Below are positions 8,525 to 16,199 of a stretch of DNA of 64,000 bases, piece by piece. The notes under the pieces are model-generated. The model was not told the origin of the DNA. It did no database searches and was given only the letters and a program-made list of their open reading frames with translations. Both the position numbers and the translations under genes were made by a program. Each line of letters starts with the position of its first letter. Positions within the stretch are counted from its first letter, which is position 1. The DNA comes from an uncultured Gardnerella sp. Its GTDB lineage: Bacteria > Actinomycetota > Actinomycetes > Actinomycetales > Bifidobacteriaceae. Location of the stretch: contig CAMUFL010000005.1 in assembly GCA_947088155.1 (NCBI GenBank), positions 1-64,000 on the forward strand, written 5' to 3'.

Positions 8525-9052
8525 ATGGTAAATATGGATGAGAAAACTTCTTGTTTAACTCCTTTAGAAGCGCTTGATATTGCTGCTGAACGTTTGTCCA
8601 TTGTGCGATATGTTTTTTTGGTGCAAATTGAAGATGGTATTGCTTCTGCATCGCAACGTTCATCGCTTGAGTATGCTGACGCAGTGTTAATGGGTTGGCC
8701 AGATTCTGATTCGAATGATGTGACTATTCCTGATGAAACTTCGTTTAATAATGTTCTTAAAAATGTTCGCAATATGGAAAAGAATATTATTAAGTTTAGC
8801 GAATTAGAACGTGATCATGATATTGATGGCATGACATCCATGCTTGCTAAAATTTCGGAATCTGTAGCGAAAATTCGTGGTGCATATCAACCAGATTTCC
8901 CTCTTCCAACTTTTGCCGAAATCCAGCGTGTCGTAAAAGATGAGTGGGATGAAGAAATGGGCAATATTAATCCGGATAGCGCAAATGTTGCATCTGGGTT
9001 AGTGAATGAAACTCAAGTGGAAGACAAGGAATCTGAAGCGAATGAGTCCTGA
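8525..9052 (+). CDS. Conserved bifidobacterial protein of unknown function
   Basis: A soluble acidic protein of about 175 aa with no domain I recognise. It is predicted mostly helical, with segments such as TPLEALDIAAERLSIVRYVF and NVRNMEKNIIKFSELERDHD. There is no signal peptide or membrane segment. It sits between proA and nadD and its end overlaps the start of nadD by 11 bases, so translation may be coupled. Possible starts are GTG 8498, ATG 8525 and ATG 8534; the ATG at 8525 follows a GTGAGG element. I do not assign a function. Confidence 0.75.
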   Translation: MVNMDEKTSCLTPLEALDIAAERLSIVRYVFLVQIEDGIASASQRSSLEYADAVLMGWPDSDSNDVTIPDETSFNNVLKNVRNMEKNIIKFSELERDHDIDGMTSMLAKISESVAKIRGAYQPDFPLPTFAEIQRVVKDEWDEEMGNINPDSANVASGLVNETQVEDKESEANES

Positions 9053-9854
9053 AATTCACGAAGATGCAGAACGTCGCATGTCTGACCTATTTCATGGCGC
9101 GTTTACTGGTAAAGAAGCGGCTCCTCCTGCGGTTGTGAATTCAGTTCATAAACGTACTTCTACTCGTGGCAATGTGCACGAGCGTCAGCGCATTGGAATT
9201 ATGGGCGGCACATTCGATCCAATACACAATGGTCACTTGGTTGCTGCTTCAGAAGTTGCTTGGGTTTATGATCTTGACGAAGTTATTTTCGTTCCTACCG
9301 GTAGGCCTGTTTTTAAGCTTGATAAAAAAGTTACGAATGCAGAAGATCGTTATTTAATGACTGTTATTGCAACAGCCTCAAATCCAAAGTTCACTGTTTC
9401 TAGGGTTGATATTGATCGCCCTGGAGTTACTTATACTATCGATACTTTGCGAGATATACGTGCTCAACATCCTGATGCGGAACTTTTCTTTATTACTGGA
9501 GCTGACGCTATTGCTGAAATAATGCAATGGAAAAATGCGCGCGAAATGTGGAATTTGGCTCGATTTGTGGCTGTTACTCGTCCTGGCTATTCGAGGCCAG
9601 AAAAGTTAGCAGATTCTAATTCTCCGTTAATGCCTCGCCAAATGCATACGAATGATACTGGTATTGCAGCGAATCGTGACGATATGGTTCATTGTGATTC
9701 TACGCATTTGCCGGTTGATATTTTAGAGATTCCAGCGTTGTCTATTTCTTCTACTGATGTTCGTCGTCGAGCTGAGCATGGTGAGCCGGTGTGGTATTTA
9801 GTTCCAGATGGAGTAGTTCAGTACATAGTTAAGCATGGTTTGTATCGTGCGTAA
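9042..9854 (+). CDS. nadD: Nicotinate-nucleotide adenylyltransferase
   Basis: Transfers AMP from ATP to nicotinate mononucleotide to give deamido-NAD, the penultimate step of NAD synthesis. The nucleotidyltransferase signature GIMGGTFDPIHNGHLVAA is intact, and the C-terminal SISSTDVRRR (the ISSTxIR motif) is present. About 50 N-terminal residues precede the Rossmann fold and are not part of the conserved domain. The ATG at 9042 (MSPEIHEDAERRMS) is preferred to 9006, which would overlap the previous gene further. An insertion of roughly 30 residues precedes the last motif. Confidence 0.95.
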   Translation: MSPEIHEDAERRMSDLFHGAFTGKEAAPPAVVNSVHKRTSTRGNVHERQRIGIMGGTFDPIHNGHLVAASEVAWVYDLDEVIFVPTGRPVFKLDKKVTNAEDRYLMTVIATASNPKFTVSRVDIDRPGVTYTIDTLRDIRAQHPDAELFFITGADAIAEIMQWKNAREMWNLARFVAVTRPGYSRPEKLADSNSPLMPRQMHTNDTGIAANRDDMVHCDSTHLPVDILEIPALSISSTDVRRRAEHGEPVWYLVPDGVVQYIVKHGLYRA

Positions 9855-9950
9855 TTATTGATTTTGTAGGCTTGTCGTTTATCGTCTGTGCAAAAAGTTA
9901 GTATTGATTATGTTCATTTCGCGAATTAAAGCGAACTAATGTTTGGAGAT

Positions 9951-10973
9951 ATGGTGAGCATCGTCCTTGAAGGAAAGCCAGATAAAAACCTTGTTCTCGT
10001 TACCGGTCGCGCACATCCGAAGCTTGCTCGTGATGTAGCTGATCAGCTTGGAATTGATGTACTTGAAACTACGGCATACGATTTTGCTAATGGTGAAATG
10101 TATGTTCGCTATACGCAATCTGTGCGTGGTACAGATGTATTCGTTATTCAAAGCCACAGTGATCCTGTTAACAAGTCCATTATGGAACAGTTAATTATGA
10201 TTGACGCTTTGAAGAGGGCTTCTGCTCGTTCAATTACTGCAGTATGCCCGTTGCTTGGTTATTCTCGACAAGATAAAAAGCATCGCGGTCGTGAACCTAT
10301 TTCTTGCCGCTTGATGTTTGACTTGCTAAAGACTGCTGGTGCTGATCGCATTATGAGCGTCGATTTGCATGCAGCTCAGTCTCAAGGATTCTTCGACGGT
10401 CCTGTTGATCACTTGATTGCTATGCCAGTTTTGGTTGATTACGTACGTGATCGTTTCCGCGATGATCTTGCTAATGTGACTGTTGTGTCTCCTGATGCTG
10501 GTCGTATTCGCGTAGCAGAACAGTGGGCTCAGCGCTTAGGCGGCGGTCCTTTGGCTTTTGTGCACAAAACTCGCGATATCACTTGCCCTAATAAGACGGT
10601 TGCAAATCGCGTCGTTGGTGACGTTGCTGGACGCGATTGCGTTATGGTTGACGACTTGATCGATACTGCAGGAACTATTGCAGGAGCTTGTAATGTGTTG
10701 AAGGAAGCTGGAGCTAAGTCTGTTACAGTTGTTGCAACTCACGGCGTGCTTTCTGGTCCTGCAGTCGAACGTTTGAAGTCTTGTGGTGCTAGGGAAGTTG
10801 TTTTGACTGATACTGTGCCTATTCCAGAAGAGAAGCGTTGGGATGGTTTGACTGTTCTTTCAATTGCTCCGCTTCTTGCAAGCGCTATTAAAGCAGTGTT
10901 TGAGGATGGTTCGGTTGCTAAGCTTTTCGACACTTATCCTGAGCATCACGGACAAGGATTCTTATTTGCTTAA
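9951..10973 (+). CDS. prs: Ribose-phosphate pyrophosphokinase (PRPP synthetase)
   Basis: Makes 5-phosphoribosyl 1-pyrophosphate from ribose 5-phosphate and ATP. PRPP is the precursor used by pyrE in this same window and by purine, NAD, histidine and tryptophan synthesis. Motifs include the regulatory flexible loop DKKHRGREPISCRLM, MSVDLHAAQSQGFF, and the PRPP-binding CVMVDDLIDTAGTIAG. The start is uncertain: ATG 9939, ATG 9951 and GTG 9954 are in frame. Homology to MxxxLEGKPDKN-type starts favours 9951/9954, and a GGAG at 9945-9948 best fits GTG 9954. Confidence 0.96.
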   Translation: MVSIVLEGKPDKNLVLVTGRAHPKLARDVADQLGIDVLETTAYDFANGEMYVRYTQSVRGTDVFVIQSHSDPVNKSIMEQLIMIDALKRASARSITAVCPLLGYSRQDKKHRGREPISCRLMFDLLKTAGADRIMSVDLHAAQSQGFFDGPVDHLIAMPVLVDYVRDRFRDDLANVTVVSPDAGRIRVAEQWAQRLGGGPLAFVHKTRDITCPNKTVANRVVGDVAGRDCVMVDDLIDTAGTIAGACNVLKEAGAKSVTVVATHGVLSGPAVERLKSCGAREVVLTDTVPIPEEKRWDGLTVLSIAPLLASAIKAVFEDGSVAKLFDTYPEHHGQGFLFA

Positions 10974-11011
10974 GTATTGATTTTGTGCGGTTTGCTTTTC
11001 GGCGCGCCAAT

Positions 11012-11039
11012 TTGACGTTTTTCGATATTATGGCATAAT
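11012..11039 (+). promoter_or_regulatory. Candidate promoter of tRNA-Gln
   Basis: -35 TTGACG (11012-11017) and -10 CATAAT (11034-11039) with a 16-nt spacer. A small GGCGG-TTTTT-CCGCC hairpin (about 11048-11062) lies between it and the tRNA. Confidence 0.6.
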
Positions 11040-11064
11040 AGTGACTTGGCGGTTTTTCCGCCGT

Positions 11065-11135
11065 TCCCTCATGGTGTAATGGCAGCACACGGGTCTTTGG
11101 AACCCTTTGTCTTGGTTCGAATCCAGGTGAGGGAG
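11065..11135 (+). tRNA. tRNA-Gln (anticodon TTG)
   Basis: 71-nt cloverleaf. The acceptor TCCCTCA pairs with TGAGGGA. The anticodon stem GGGT/ACCC-type closes the loop CTTTGGA with anticodon TTG. The T-loop TTCGAAT is present. The discriminator is G and no CCA is encoded. Confidence 0.96.
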
Positions 11136-11142
11136 CTTACTT

Positions 11143-11178
11143 GAAGCGCTACTCGTTGAATCGGGTGGCGTTTTTTGT
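11143..11178 (+). terminator. Terminator after tRNA-Gln
   Basis: Stem CGCTAC with GTGGCG (one G-T pair), followed by a run of T residues. Confidence 0.7.
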
Positions 11179-11249
11179 TTTGAACGCTGCTAATAAGTAA
11201 TAGAATTACATACAGCGAAATTTATTGAAATAGTATAAGGAGCGTATGC

Positions 11250-12659
11250 GTGGAAAAGCATGATGTAACTGCGGCAATAATTTTGGCAGCAGGCGATGGG
11301 ACGCGTATGCGTTCAGAAACTCCAAAAGTACTACATCCATTTGCTGGTAAAACATTTCTCAATCGTGTTATGGATGCCATGAATGGCGTAAATCCTAAAA
11401 AACTAGCTGTAGTTGTGCATGCTCAGGCTGAACGCGTAGCTGCTGCTGCTGTTAGCTATAACGAAAATGTGCATATTGTAAATCAGGACGAAACTCCTGG
11501 AACCGGCAGAGCAGTGCAATGTGCTATTAAAGATCTTAACGAAATTGCTAAAAACGAAACTGGTGAAGCATTAAAAGGAGCTGTGCTGATTGCCGCAAGC
11601 GATATGCCGCTACTTGATACGCAAACTTTGCAGTCTTTAGTTGATTTTCACAATAATAATAACAATGTGGCAACAGTTCTTACAGCAGTATTAGACGATG
11701 CAACTGGCTACGGCCGTATTGTGCGCGAAGCAAACGGTGACGTTTTGCGTATTGTTGAGCATAAGGATGCAAATGCTGGAGAGCTTGCTATTCATGAAGT
11801 GAACACTTCTGTATATGTATTCGATGCGACTGTGTTATGTGACGCGATTGCAGATCTTAACGCTCAAAATGCTCAAGGTGAGTTCTATTTGACTGATGCT
11901 TTGGAACATGCTCGAAAGTTTGGTCATGTTGGTGCAATGTCTGCTCTAGATCCGCTTACTGTAGAAGGCGTAAATAATCGTGTGCAATTAGCTGCGCTCG
12001 CAAAAGCACATAATAAGCGTGTGTGCGAAAAATGGATGCTTGAAGGTGTAACTATTCTTGACCCTGATACTACTTGGATTGAAGATAGTGTTACGCTCGC
12101 ACAAGATGTTACTGTGCTTCCTGGGTGCTTCCTTCAAGCTCGTACTACGGTTGCAAGTGGTGCTGTAGTTGGCCCTTACACGACTCTTATTGATGCGCAA
12201 ATTGATGAGGATGCTGTGGTTGAACGTTCGCGCGTACAGGAATCGCATATTTGTAGGGCTGCAAACATTGGTCCTTGGACGTATTTGCGTGCAGGAAACG
12301 TACTTGGTGAGGAAAGTAAGGCAGGAGCTTTCGTAGAAATGAAGAAAGCTCATATTGGAAATGGCACTAAAGTACCTCATTTAAGCTATATTGGCGATGC
12401 TGATTTGGGTGAGCATACGAATATTGGCGGCGGTACGATTACTGCAAATTATGACGGAGTGCATAAGAATCATACTACGATTGGTTCTGGTGCTCACGTT
12501 GGCGCAGGAAACCTGTTTGTAGCACCGGTTACTGTGGGAGATGATGTTACTACCGGCGCTGGATCGGTGGTACGTCACGATGTTCCGGCTGATTCTATGG
12601 TGTACTCGGAAAATACTCAGCACGTTGTAGAGGGCTGGAAGCCAGCTTGGGAACGCTAA
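11250..12659 (+). CDS. glmU: Bifunctional UDP-N-acetylglucosamine pyrophosphorylase / glucosamine-1-phosphate acetyltransferase
   Basis: Acetylates glucosamine 1-phosphate and then uridylylates it to UDP-GlcNAc, the peptidoglycan precursor. The N-terminal pyrophosphorylase domain has AIILAAGDGTRMRSETPKVL (GxGTxM-x8-K), QDETPGTGRAV and EFYLTDAL. The C-terminal left-handed beta-helix shows hexapeptide repeats and the motifs FVEMKKAHIGNGTKVPHLSY and NIGGGTITANYDG, which carry the acetyltransferase site. The 469-aa length fits. The start is GTG at 11250 after an AAGGAG site; the nearby ATG is out of frame. rsfS and a phosphatase gene follow closely, suggesting an operon. Confidence 0.98.
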   Translation: MEKHDVTAAIILAAGDGTRMRSETPKVLHPFAGKTFLNRVMDAMNGVNPKKLAVVVHAQAERVAAAAVSYNENVHIVNQDETPGTGRAVQCAIKDLNEIAKNETGEALKGAVLIAASDMPLLDTQTLQSLVDFHNNNNNVATVLTAVLDDATGYGRIVREANGDVLRIVEHKDANAGELAIHEVNTSVYVFDATVLCDAIADLNAQNAQGEFYLTDALEHARKFGHVGAMSALDPLTVEGVNNRVQLAALAKAHNKRVCEKWMLEGVTILDPDTTWIEDSVTLAQDVTVLPGCFLQARTTVASGAVVGPYTTLIDAQIDEDAVVERSRVQESHICRAANIGPWTYLRAGNVLGEESKAGAFVEMKKAHIGNGTKVPHLSYIGDADLGEHTNIGGGTITANYDGVHKNHTTIGSGAHVGAGNLFVAPVTVGDDVTTGAGSVVRHDVPADSMVYSENTQHVVEGWKPAWER

Positions 12660-12695
12660 AAAGCGTTTGTTGGAGAATTAAGGAGTAGTAACATT

Positions 12696-13082
12696 ATGAC
12701 AGCTTTAGAAAGTTCAATTAGTGCAATTCGTATTGCTGCCGCTGCTGCAGACCGTTTGAAAGCAACGAACGAGCAGGCTTTTGATGTAAGCGATTTGCTT
12801 GGTATTACGGATGCTATGTTAGTTGTTTCTGCTTCAAATGAGCGTCAAGTATTAGCTGTTGCAGAAGAAATCGAAAAAGATTTGTACTTGAAAGACAACA
12901 AACGCAAGGCTTTATCTCGTGAAGGCTTGGAATTAGCACAGTGGATTTTGCTTGATTTTGGCGATTTTGTAGTTCATGTAATGCATGAGGAAGCACGAGC
13001 ATTCTACCGCTTGGAACGCCTGTGGAATGATTGCCCGGCAATCGATTTGCAACTGCCAGAGCATGCTAGCGAAACTGAATAA
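12696..13082 (+). CDS. rsfS: Ribosomal silencing factor RsfS (Iojap/YbeB family)
   Basis: Binds ribosomal protein uL14 and blocks subunit joining under poor nutrition. At 128 aa it spans the whole family domain: AADRLKATNEQAFDVSDLLG, ITDAMLVVSASNERQVLAVAEEI, WILLDFGDFVVHVMHEEARAFYRLERLW. An AAGGAG site precedes the ATG at 12696. It lies 37 bp after glmU and 24 bp before the phosphatase gene on the same strand; rsfS next to a phosphoglycerate-mutase-like gene is common in bacteria. Confidence 0.95.
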   Translation: MTALESSISAIRIAAAAADRLKATNEQAFDVSDLLGITDAMLVVSASNERQVLAVAEEIEKDLYLKDNKRKALSREGLELAQWILLDFGDFVVHVMHEEARAFYRLERLWNDCPAIDLQLPEHASETE

Positions 13083-13106
13083 TAAGAAGAAAGTACGGTA
13101 CAAACC

Positions 13107-13925
13107 ATGGTTGATTTCGTAGAAAATGTTGCGAGTAACGTAAATAATTCCATTAATAGTGCGCATGAAGGAATTGCTCGTTCTGTTATGCTTATTCGCC
13201 ACGGTCAAACTCCGTATAATGCACAGTTTCGTTTGCAAGGCATGATTGATATTGCTTTGGATGAGTCTGGAATGGATCAGGTGACTCGCTCTGGAAAAGC
13301 TTTGCGCGTGCTTTTTGGTGCTTCTGATTTAGAAGATCCAAAGGACCCGAACAGCGCTGAACACGTGCGCATTACGCCGGAAGAAGCGGACGCGAGTTTT
13401 GTGGCGATTGTTTCTCCACTTATTCGTGCTCAACAGACTGCTCATGCTTTTGCAGATAAGATTGGGCTTCATGTGCATGTTGAAAATGGTGTGCGCGAGC
13501 GTTTCTTTGGCGAGTGGGAAGGTTTGAATCGTCAGCAGATTAGCGAGCAGTGGCCGGAAGATTTCAAAGCTTGGGTTGAAGGTAAAGGCGGAGAGCTTCG
13601 TCATGGTGCTGAAGCTAAGCAGGAAGTAGGAGAGCGCGCTGCTGCTGCAGTAGAAGATTGGACTCGCAAAACTGGCGCAGACCGTGATTTGCTAGTATTT
13701 TCGCATGGTTCCTGTCTTTCGCAAACTGTTCATAAGCTGCTTGGATTAGATAAAGTAGATCCTTCTTACAAGACGATTGGCGGCATGGGAAATGGTCGCT
13801 GGGCGCGCTTAATTCCAAGTCTTAATGCGGATGGTTCGATTCATTGGCGTTTGGATGCTTATGATCAAGGCCCTGCAGCTGACCCTACAAGCCAGCGTCT
13901 TATTCGCATTTGGGGTGCTGCGTAA
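13107..13925 (+). CDS. Histidine phosphatase family protein (phosphoglycerate mutase-like)
   Basis: Branch-1 histidine phosphatase. The catalytic motif is LIRHGQTPYN, with VSPLIRAQQTAHAF and RERFFGEWEGLNRQQI as the second arginine/glutamate region and VFSHGSCLS as the second catalytic histidine. This pattern fits broad-specificity phosphatases (PhoE/GpmB type) better than the glycolytic mutase. About 25 extra N-terminal residues precede the domain. It is 272 aa and the third gene of the glmU-rsfS unit. The substrate cannot be told from sequence. Confidence 0.88.
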   Translation: MVDFVENVASNVNNSINSAHEGIARSVMLIRHGQTPYNAQFRLQGMIDIALDESGMDQVTRSGKALRVLFGASDLEDPKDPNSAEHVRITPEEADASFVAIVSPLIRAQQTAHAFADKIGLHVHVENGVRERFFGEWEGLNRQQISEQWPEDFKAWVEGKGGELRHGAEAKQEVGERAAAAVEDWTRKTGADRDLLVFSHGSCLSQTVHKLLGLDKVDPSYKTIGGMGNGRWARLIPSLNADGSIHWRLDAYDQGPAADPTSQRLIRIWGAA

Positions 13926-13956
13926 TCTCTCCTTTACCGCTTAATTACCGAAAGCT

Positions 13957-14040
13957 ACCGTTTAGCGATTTTGTAAAGACAGACTATTTACAGTGCCGTA
14001 TAGTCAAAATTACAAAACAAAAAGCTAACAAACGCTAACA
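13957..14040. promoter_or_regulatory. Possible LytTR-type operator region
   Basis: ACCGTTTAG at 13957-13965 fits the LytTR half-site pattern as I remember it. A direct repeat GCTAACA occurs at 14024-14030 and 14034-14040, spaced 10 bp, just before the ribosome binding site of the LytTR gene. Autoregulation is inferred from position only. Confidence 0.35.
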
Positions 14041-14063
14041 GTAGTGTACGGAAAGGAGGCTTG

Positions 14064-14573
14064 ATGAAAGTAACTATTGCTATCGTTCCGCCTGAGGAAG
14101 AGCAGTCAGTTCAGTTGTCAATTCACAATATTGACGATGAGCTTAAGCACATTATCGCTCAGTTACAAAGCATTGACTCCAATGATGCAAATGTAAGAAG
14201 TGCTGAAAATAATACTGAAATTAATACTTCAGATAAGTTGAGCAACAATAATCCATTCATATACGGTTATATTAACGATTCGATTATTGTTATGCATGAG
14301 CCAGATGTGATTATGATTTGCGTAGAAAATTCGCGCGTAATCATTCATGGTGATAAAGGCGAGTGCGTGTCTTACAAGCGCCTAATGGATTTTGACAATC
14401 CGCAATTCGCGTCGTTTGTGCGCATATCTAAATCCGCAATCGTGAACTTGAATCGCATTGTTCGAGTCGATCCAGGATTTGGTGGAAGTATGAGCGTAAA
14501 AATGGACGATGGAAGTGTTGAGTGGATTAGTCGCAGATGCTTAGCTGGGTTCAAAAAGCGCTTAGGGATGTAG
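14064..14573 (+). CDS. LytTR DNA-binding domain transcriptional regulator
   Basis: A stand-alone LytTR regulator of about 169 aa with no response-regulator receiver domain. The C-terminal ~95 residues hold the fold: IVMHEPDVIMICVENSRVII, FVRISKSAIVNLNRIVRVDP, and SVEWISRRCLAGFKKRLGM. The N-terminal ~65 residues are a variable, Asn/Asp-rich linker region. The ATG at 14064 is preferred over the TTG at 14061 given the AAAGGAGG site at 14052-14059. It is followed by a DUF3021 membrane protein. LytTR-DUF3021 pairs occur in Firmicutes and bifidobacteria, where the membrane partner is thought to restrain the regulator. Confidence 0.9.
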   Translation: MKVTIAIVPPEEEQSVQLSIHNIDDELKHIIAQLQSIDSNDANVRSAENNTEINTSDKLSNNNPFIYGYINDSIIVMHEPDVIMICVENSRVIIHGDKGECVSYKRLMDFDNPQFASFVRISKSAIVNLNRIVRVDPGFGGSMSVKMDDGSVEWISRRCLAGFKKRLGM

Positions 14574-14685
14574 TTATAGTAATAACGAATGTAGCTGGAA
14601 TGTAGTCAAATATAAAACTATCAAAAATTTTAATACTGATTTTTTTTTAATACTAGATTTTAATACTTAAAAGGAAGCGATTATT

Positions 14686-15135
14686 ATGGAAAAGCAAGTT
14701 GCAACATTAGGTAAAACAATGGTAAAAAACATTGTTACAGGCATTAGCATAGGATGCATTATTTTTACAGTAATGTCTTTTATATCAAGTCTGTTAGCGC
14801 ATAGTGAGGTTGGAAATAGAATTGCATCTTATGCTGTAGCATCGTTTGTTATAGGCATAGGATATGGAGTGTTCGCTATTTTTTGGTCGAATGAACGCAT
14901 GTCAAATTTTGCAAAGTTCGTTTTTGCGCTAGTTCCGCCAATTGCTATTCAGTTTATTGTATCGGTGATTGTTGGATGGATTTCATTCAAAGATGAGCCA
15001 GCGGTGATTTGCGGATGGATTGCGTTCACTGTTATTTTCCCGATTGTGATTGCTGCAGTAATTTATTACTTCGAGAAGAAGAAAGCGAAAGAAATGAACG
15101 CTAGACTGCAAGCATTGCGTAAAGAAAGCAAGTAA
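14686..15135 (+). CDS. DUF3021 family membrane protein
   Basis: A 149-aa protein with four predicted membrane helices (GISIGCIIFTVMSFISSLL; SYAVASFVIGIGYGVFAIFW; FVFALVPPIAIQFIVSVIV; WIAFTVIFPIVIAAVIYY) and a charged, lysine-rich cytoplasmic tail. This arrangement and its position right after a LytTR gene are the hallmarks of DUF3021. The likely role is a membrane partner or inhibitor of the LytTR protein; that is inference. The ATG at 14686 follows AAAAGGAAG. A T-rich stretch (14640-14649) separates the two genes, so they may not be strictly co-transcribed. Confidence 0.85.
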   Translation: MEKQVATLGKTMVKNIVTGISIGCIIFTVMSFISSLLAHSEVGNRIASYAVASFVIGIGYGVFAIFWSNERMSNFAKFVFALVPPIAIQFIVSVIVGWISFKDEPAVICGWIAFTVIFPIVIAAVIYYFEKKKAKEMNARLQALRKESK

Positions 15136-15307
15136 ATTAGTGACAACTAAATAATCAAGTAAAGAATTGAGTGGTGTTCATCTTCGCCGTTGAGGACGAA
15201 CGCCACTCGATATTGTATGACGCCTACTATAGACGTACTAATTCGGCGTTTTGCGCGACGACCTGCCTGAGCGTTTAAAGCGTAGCGCGCGAAGGCAACT
15301 CGGAGTG

Positions 15308-15354
15308 GAAACTCGCTTAAGTTGGAAGTCCAGTGGACTTCCAACGCGAGTTTC
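15308..15354. repeat. Nested perfect palindrome
   Basis: Outer arms are GAAACTCGC (15308-15316) and GCGAGTTTC (15346-15354). Inner arms are GTTGGAAGTCCA (15321-15332) and TGGACTTCCAAC (15334-15345) around a 1-nt centre. The bulge is TTAA. No T-run follows, so it is not an obvious terminator. Confidence 0.85.
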
Positions 15355-15388
15355 GTAGTGAGCGCGTTACCCGCGCGAGCGTCCGCGC

Positions 15389-15444
15389 TCAGTGTGAAAA
15401 ATCTCAAATCTCTACCGCACTAATATCCACACGACTGAATGACG
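15389..15444. repeat. Intergenic repeat, copy A
   Basis: The first 28 bases match 43932-43959 with one mismatch (core GAAAAATCTCAAATCTCTAC). After 5 divergent bases, 14 more are identical (AATATCCACACGAC). It is a partial copy: the left palindromic arm seen at 43865-43883 is absent here. Confidence 0.85.
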
Positions 15445-15449
15445 ACGCA

Positions 15450-15854
15450 TTAATCTTTTGCAATAGTTTTGCCGGCAGTAGCTCCAGAAGTCAAGTCCTG
15501 AATCTCAGTGATTTCCATAACTGGAACTGCAGCTGGCTTCTTCGTACCTTTTTCTTCGGCCACACGTACCTGTTCTTCGTAAATCGCGTCATCGGTGTGA
15601 AGGGTGACGGTTCCGCGGAAGCGATAGCCTTTCTTTTCTGCCAAATTAGCAACTGCTACAACCAGCTGGCTGCCGTCTTGCAAGTTCTTATAATGCTGAC
15701 CTGCAGTGCGCTCGTGGTAGGCAAGGTGGTTGTCGTCGAGTACGAACATAGACATTTTTGGTCCCAAATCAAGCTCGCCATCTTTGCTTACTGTTGCAAT
15801 CCAAGCCAAATTATTCGCAATAAATTCTTTCATATCTGCGCTAAGAGTTGCCAT
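15450..15854 (-). CDS. Pyridoxamine 5'-phosphate oxidase family (flavin split-barrel) protein
   Basis: A 134-aa protein of the FMN-binding split-barrel superfamily. The N-terminal motif FIANNLAWIATVSKDGELDLGPKMSM and the segment LAYHERTAGQHYKNLQDGSQLVVAV are typical of small PPOX-class putative flavoproteins or heme/F420-related oxidoreductases. It is too short for true PdxH. A GGAAAGGAA site lies before the start at 15854 on the minus strand. It is a lone gene between a hairpin-rich spacer and a 345-bp spacer. The substrate is unknown. Confidence 0.85.
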   Translation of the reverse strand: MATLSADMKEFIANNLAWIATVSKDGELDLGPKMSMFVLDDNHLAYHERTAGQHYKNLQDGSQLVVAVANLAEKKGYRFRGTVTLHTDDAIYEEQVRVAEEKGTKKPAAVPVMEITEIQDLTSGATAGKTIAKD

Positions 15855-16199
15855 AATATTCCTTTCCTAACAAGATTGCGCACTTTCTTCGTACGCAATT
15901 TATAAGCCTACATTGCTACATTACGCTGATTTAAAAGTGTATACGAGCGTGTAGCGTAAAAAAATTGTAAGTTGTGATATAAATCACCCAATTCTTCAAT
16001 AGTTTCGTGGGTGAAATTTATACAGCAAAATACTTGATTGCCACTGTTTTCTGAAGCGTATATCGGAAATTTTACGAAAGAACGCCAGAAAGTTGTACTT
16101 TTCACGATTTTACGGCTATTCTGTCTATTTTATAAGCTAAAACGCTTTATAAAAGAAAAATTTTAAAGAATCAACTTTTATAGTTGAAGGGGAAACATT
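15855..16199. other. Intergenic region upstream of EamA gene
   Basis: 345 bases, AT-rich, containing the divergent promoters. TTTATAAGC and GCTTTATAAA (about 16130-16155) form an inverted repeat, and TCAAC-TTTTATA-GTTGA (about 16170-16187) is a small hairpin just before the GAAGGGG ribosome binding site of the transporter gene. A 65-codon minus-strand frame at 15908-16105 shows no family features. I see no RNA gene. Confidence 0.5.

Larger units (their letters stand above)
15136..15449. other. Hairpin-rich intergenic region
   Basis: No gene is supported in these 314 bases. The region has several inverted repeats. GAGTGGTGTTC (15169-15179) pairs with GAACGCCACTC (15198-15208), one mismatch. 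A nested palindrome lies at 15308-15354. GAGCGCG (about 15360) pairs with CGCGCTC (15384-15390). A repeat shared with 43932-43984 lies at its right end. It is visibly more GC-rich than its neighbours. The left hairpin may terminate the DUF3021 gene. Confidence 0.7.

Noticed and set aside
15147..15407. 86-codon minus-strand frame in the hairpin-rich spacer
   Set aside because: It reads through several palindromes, has no ribosome binding site and no family features.
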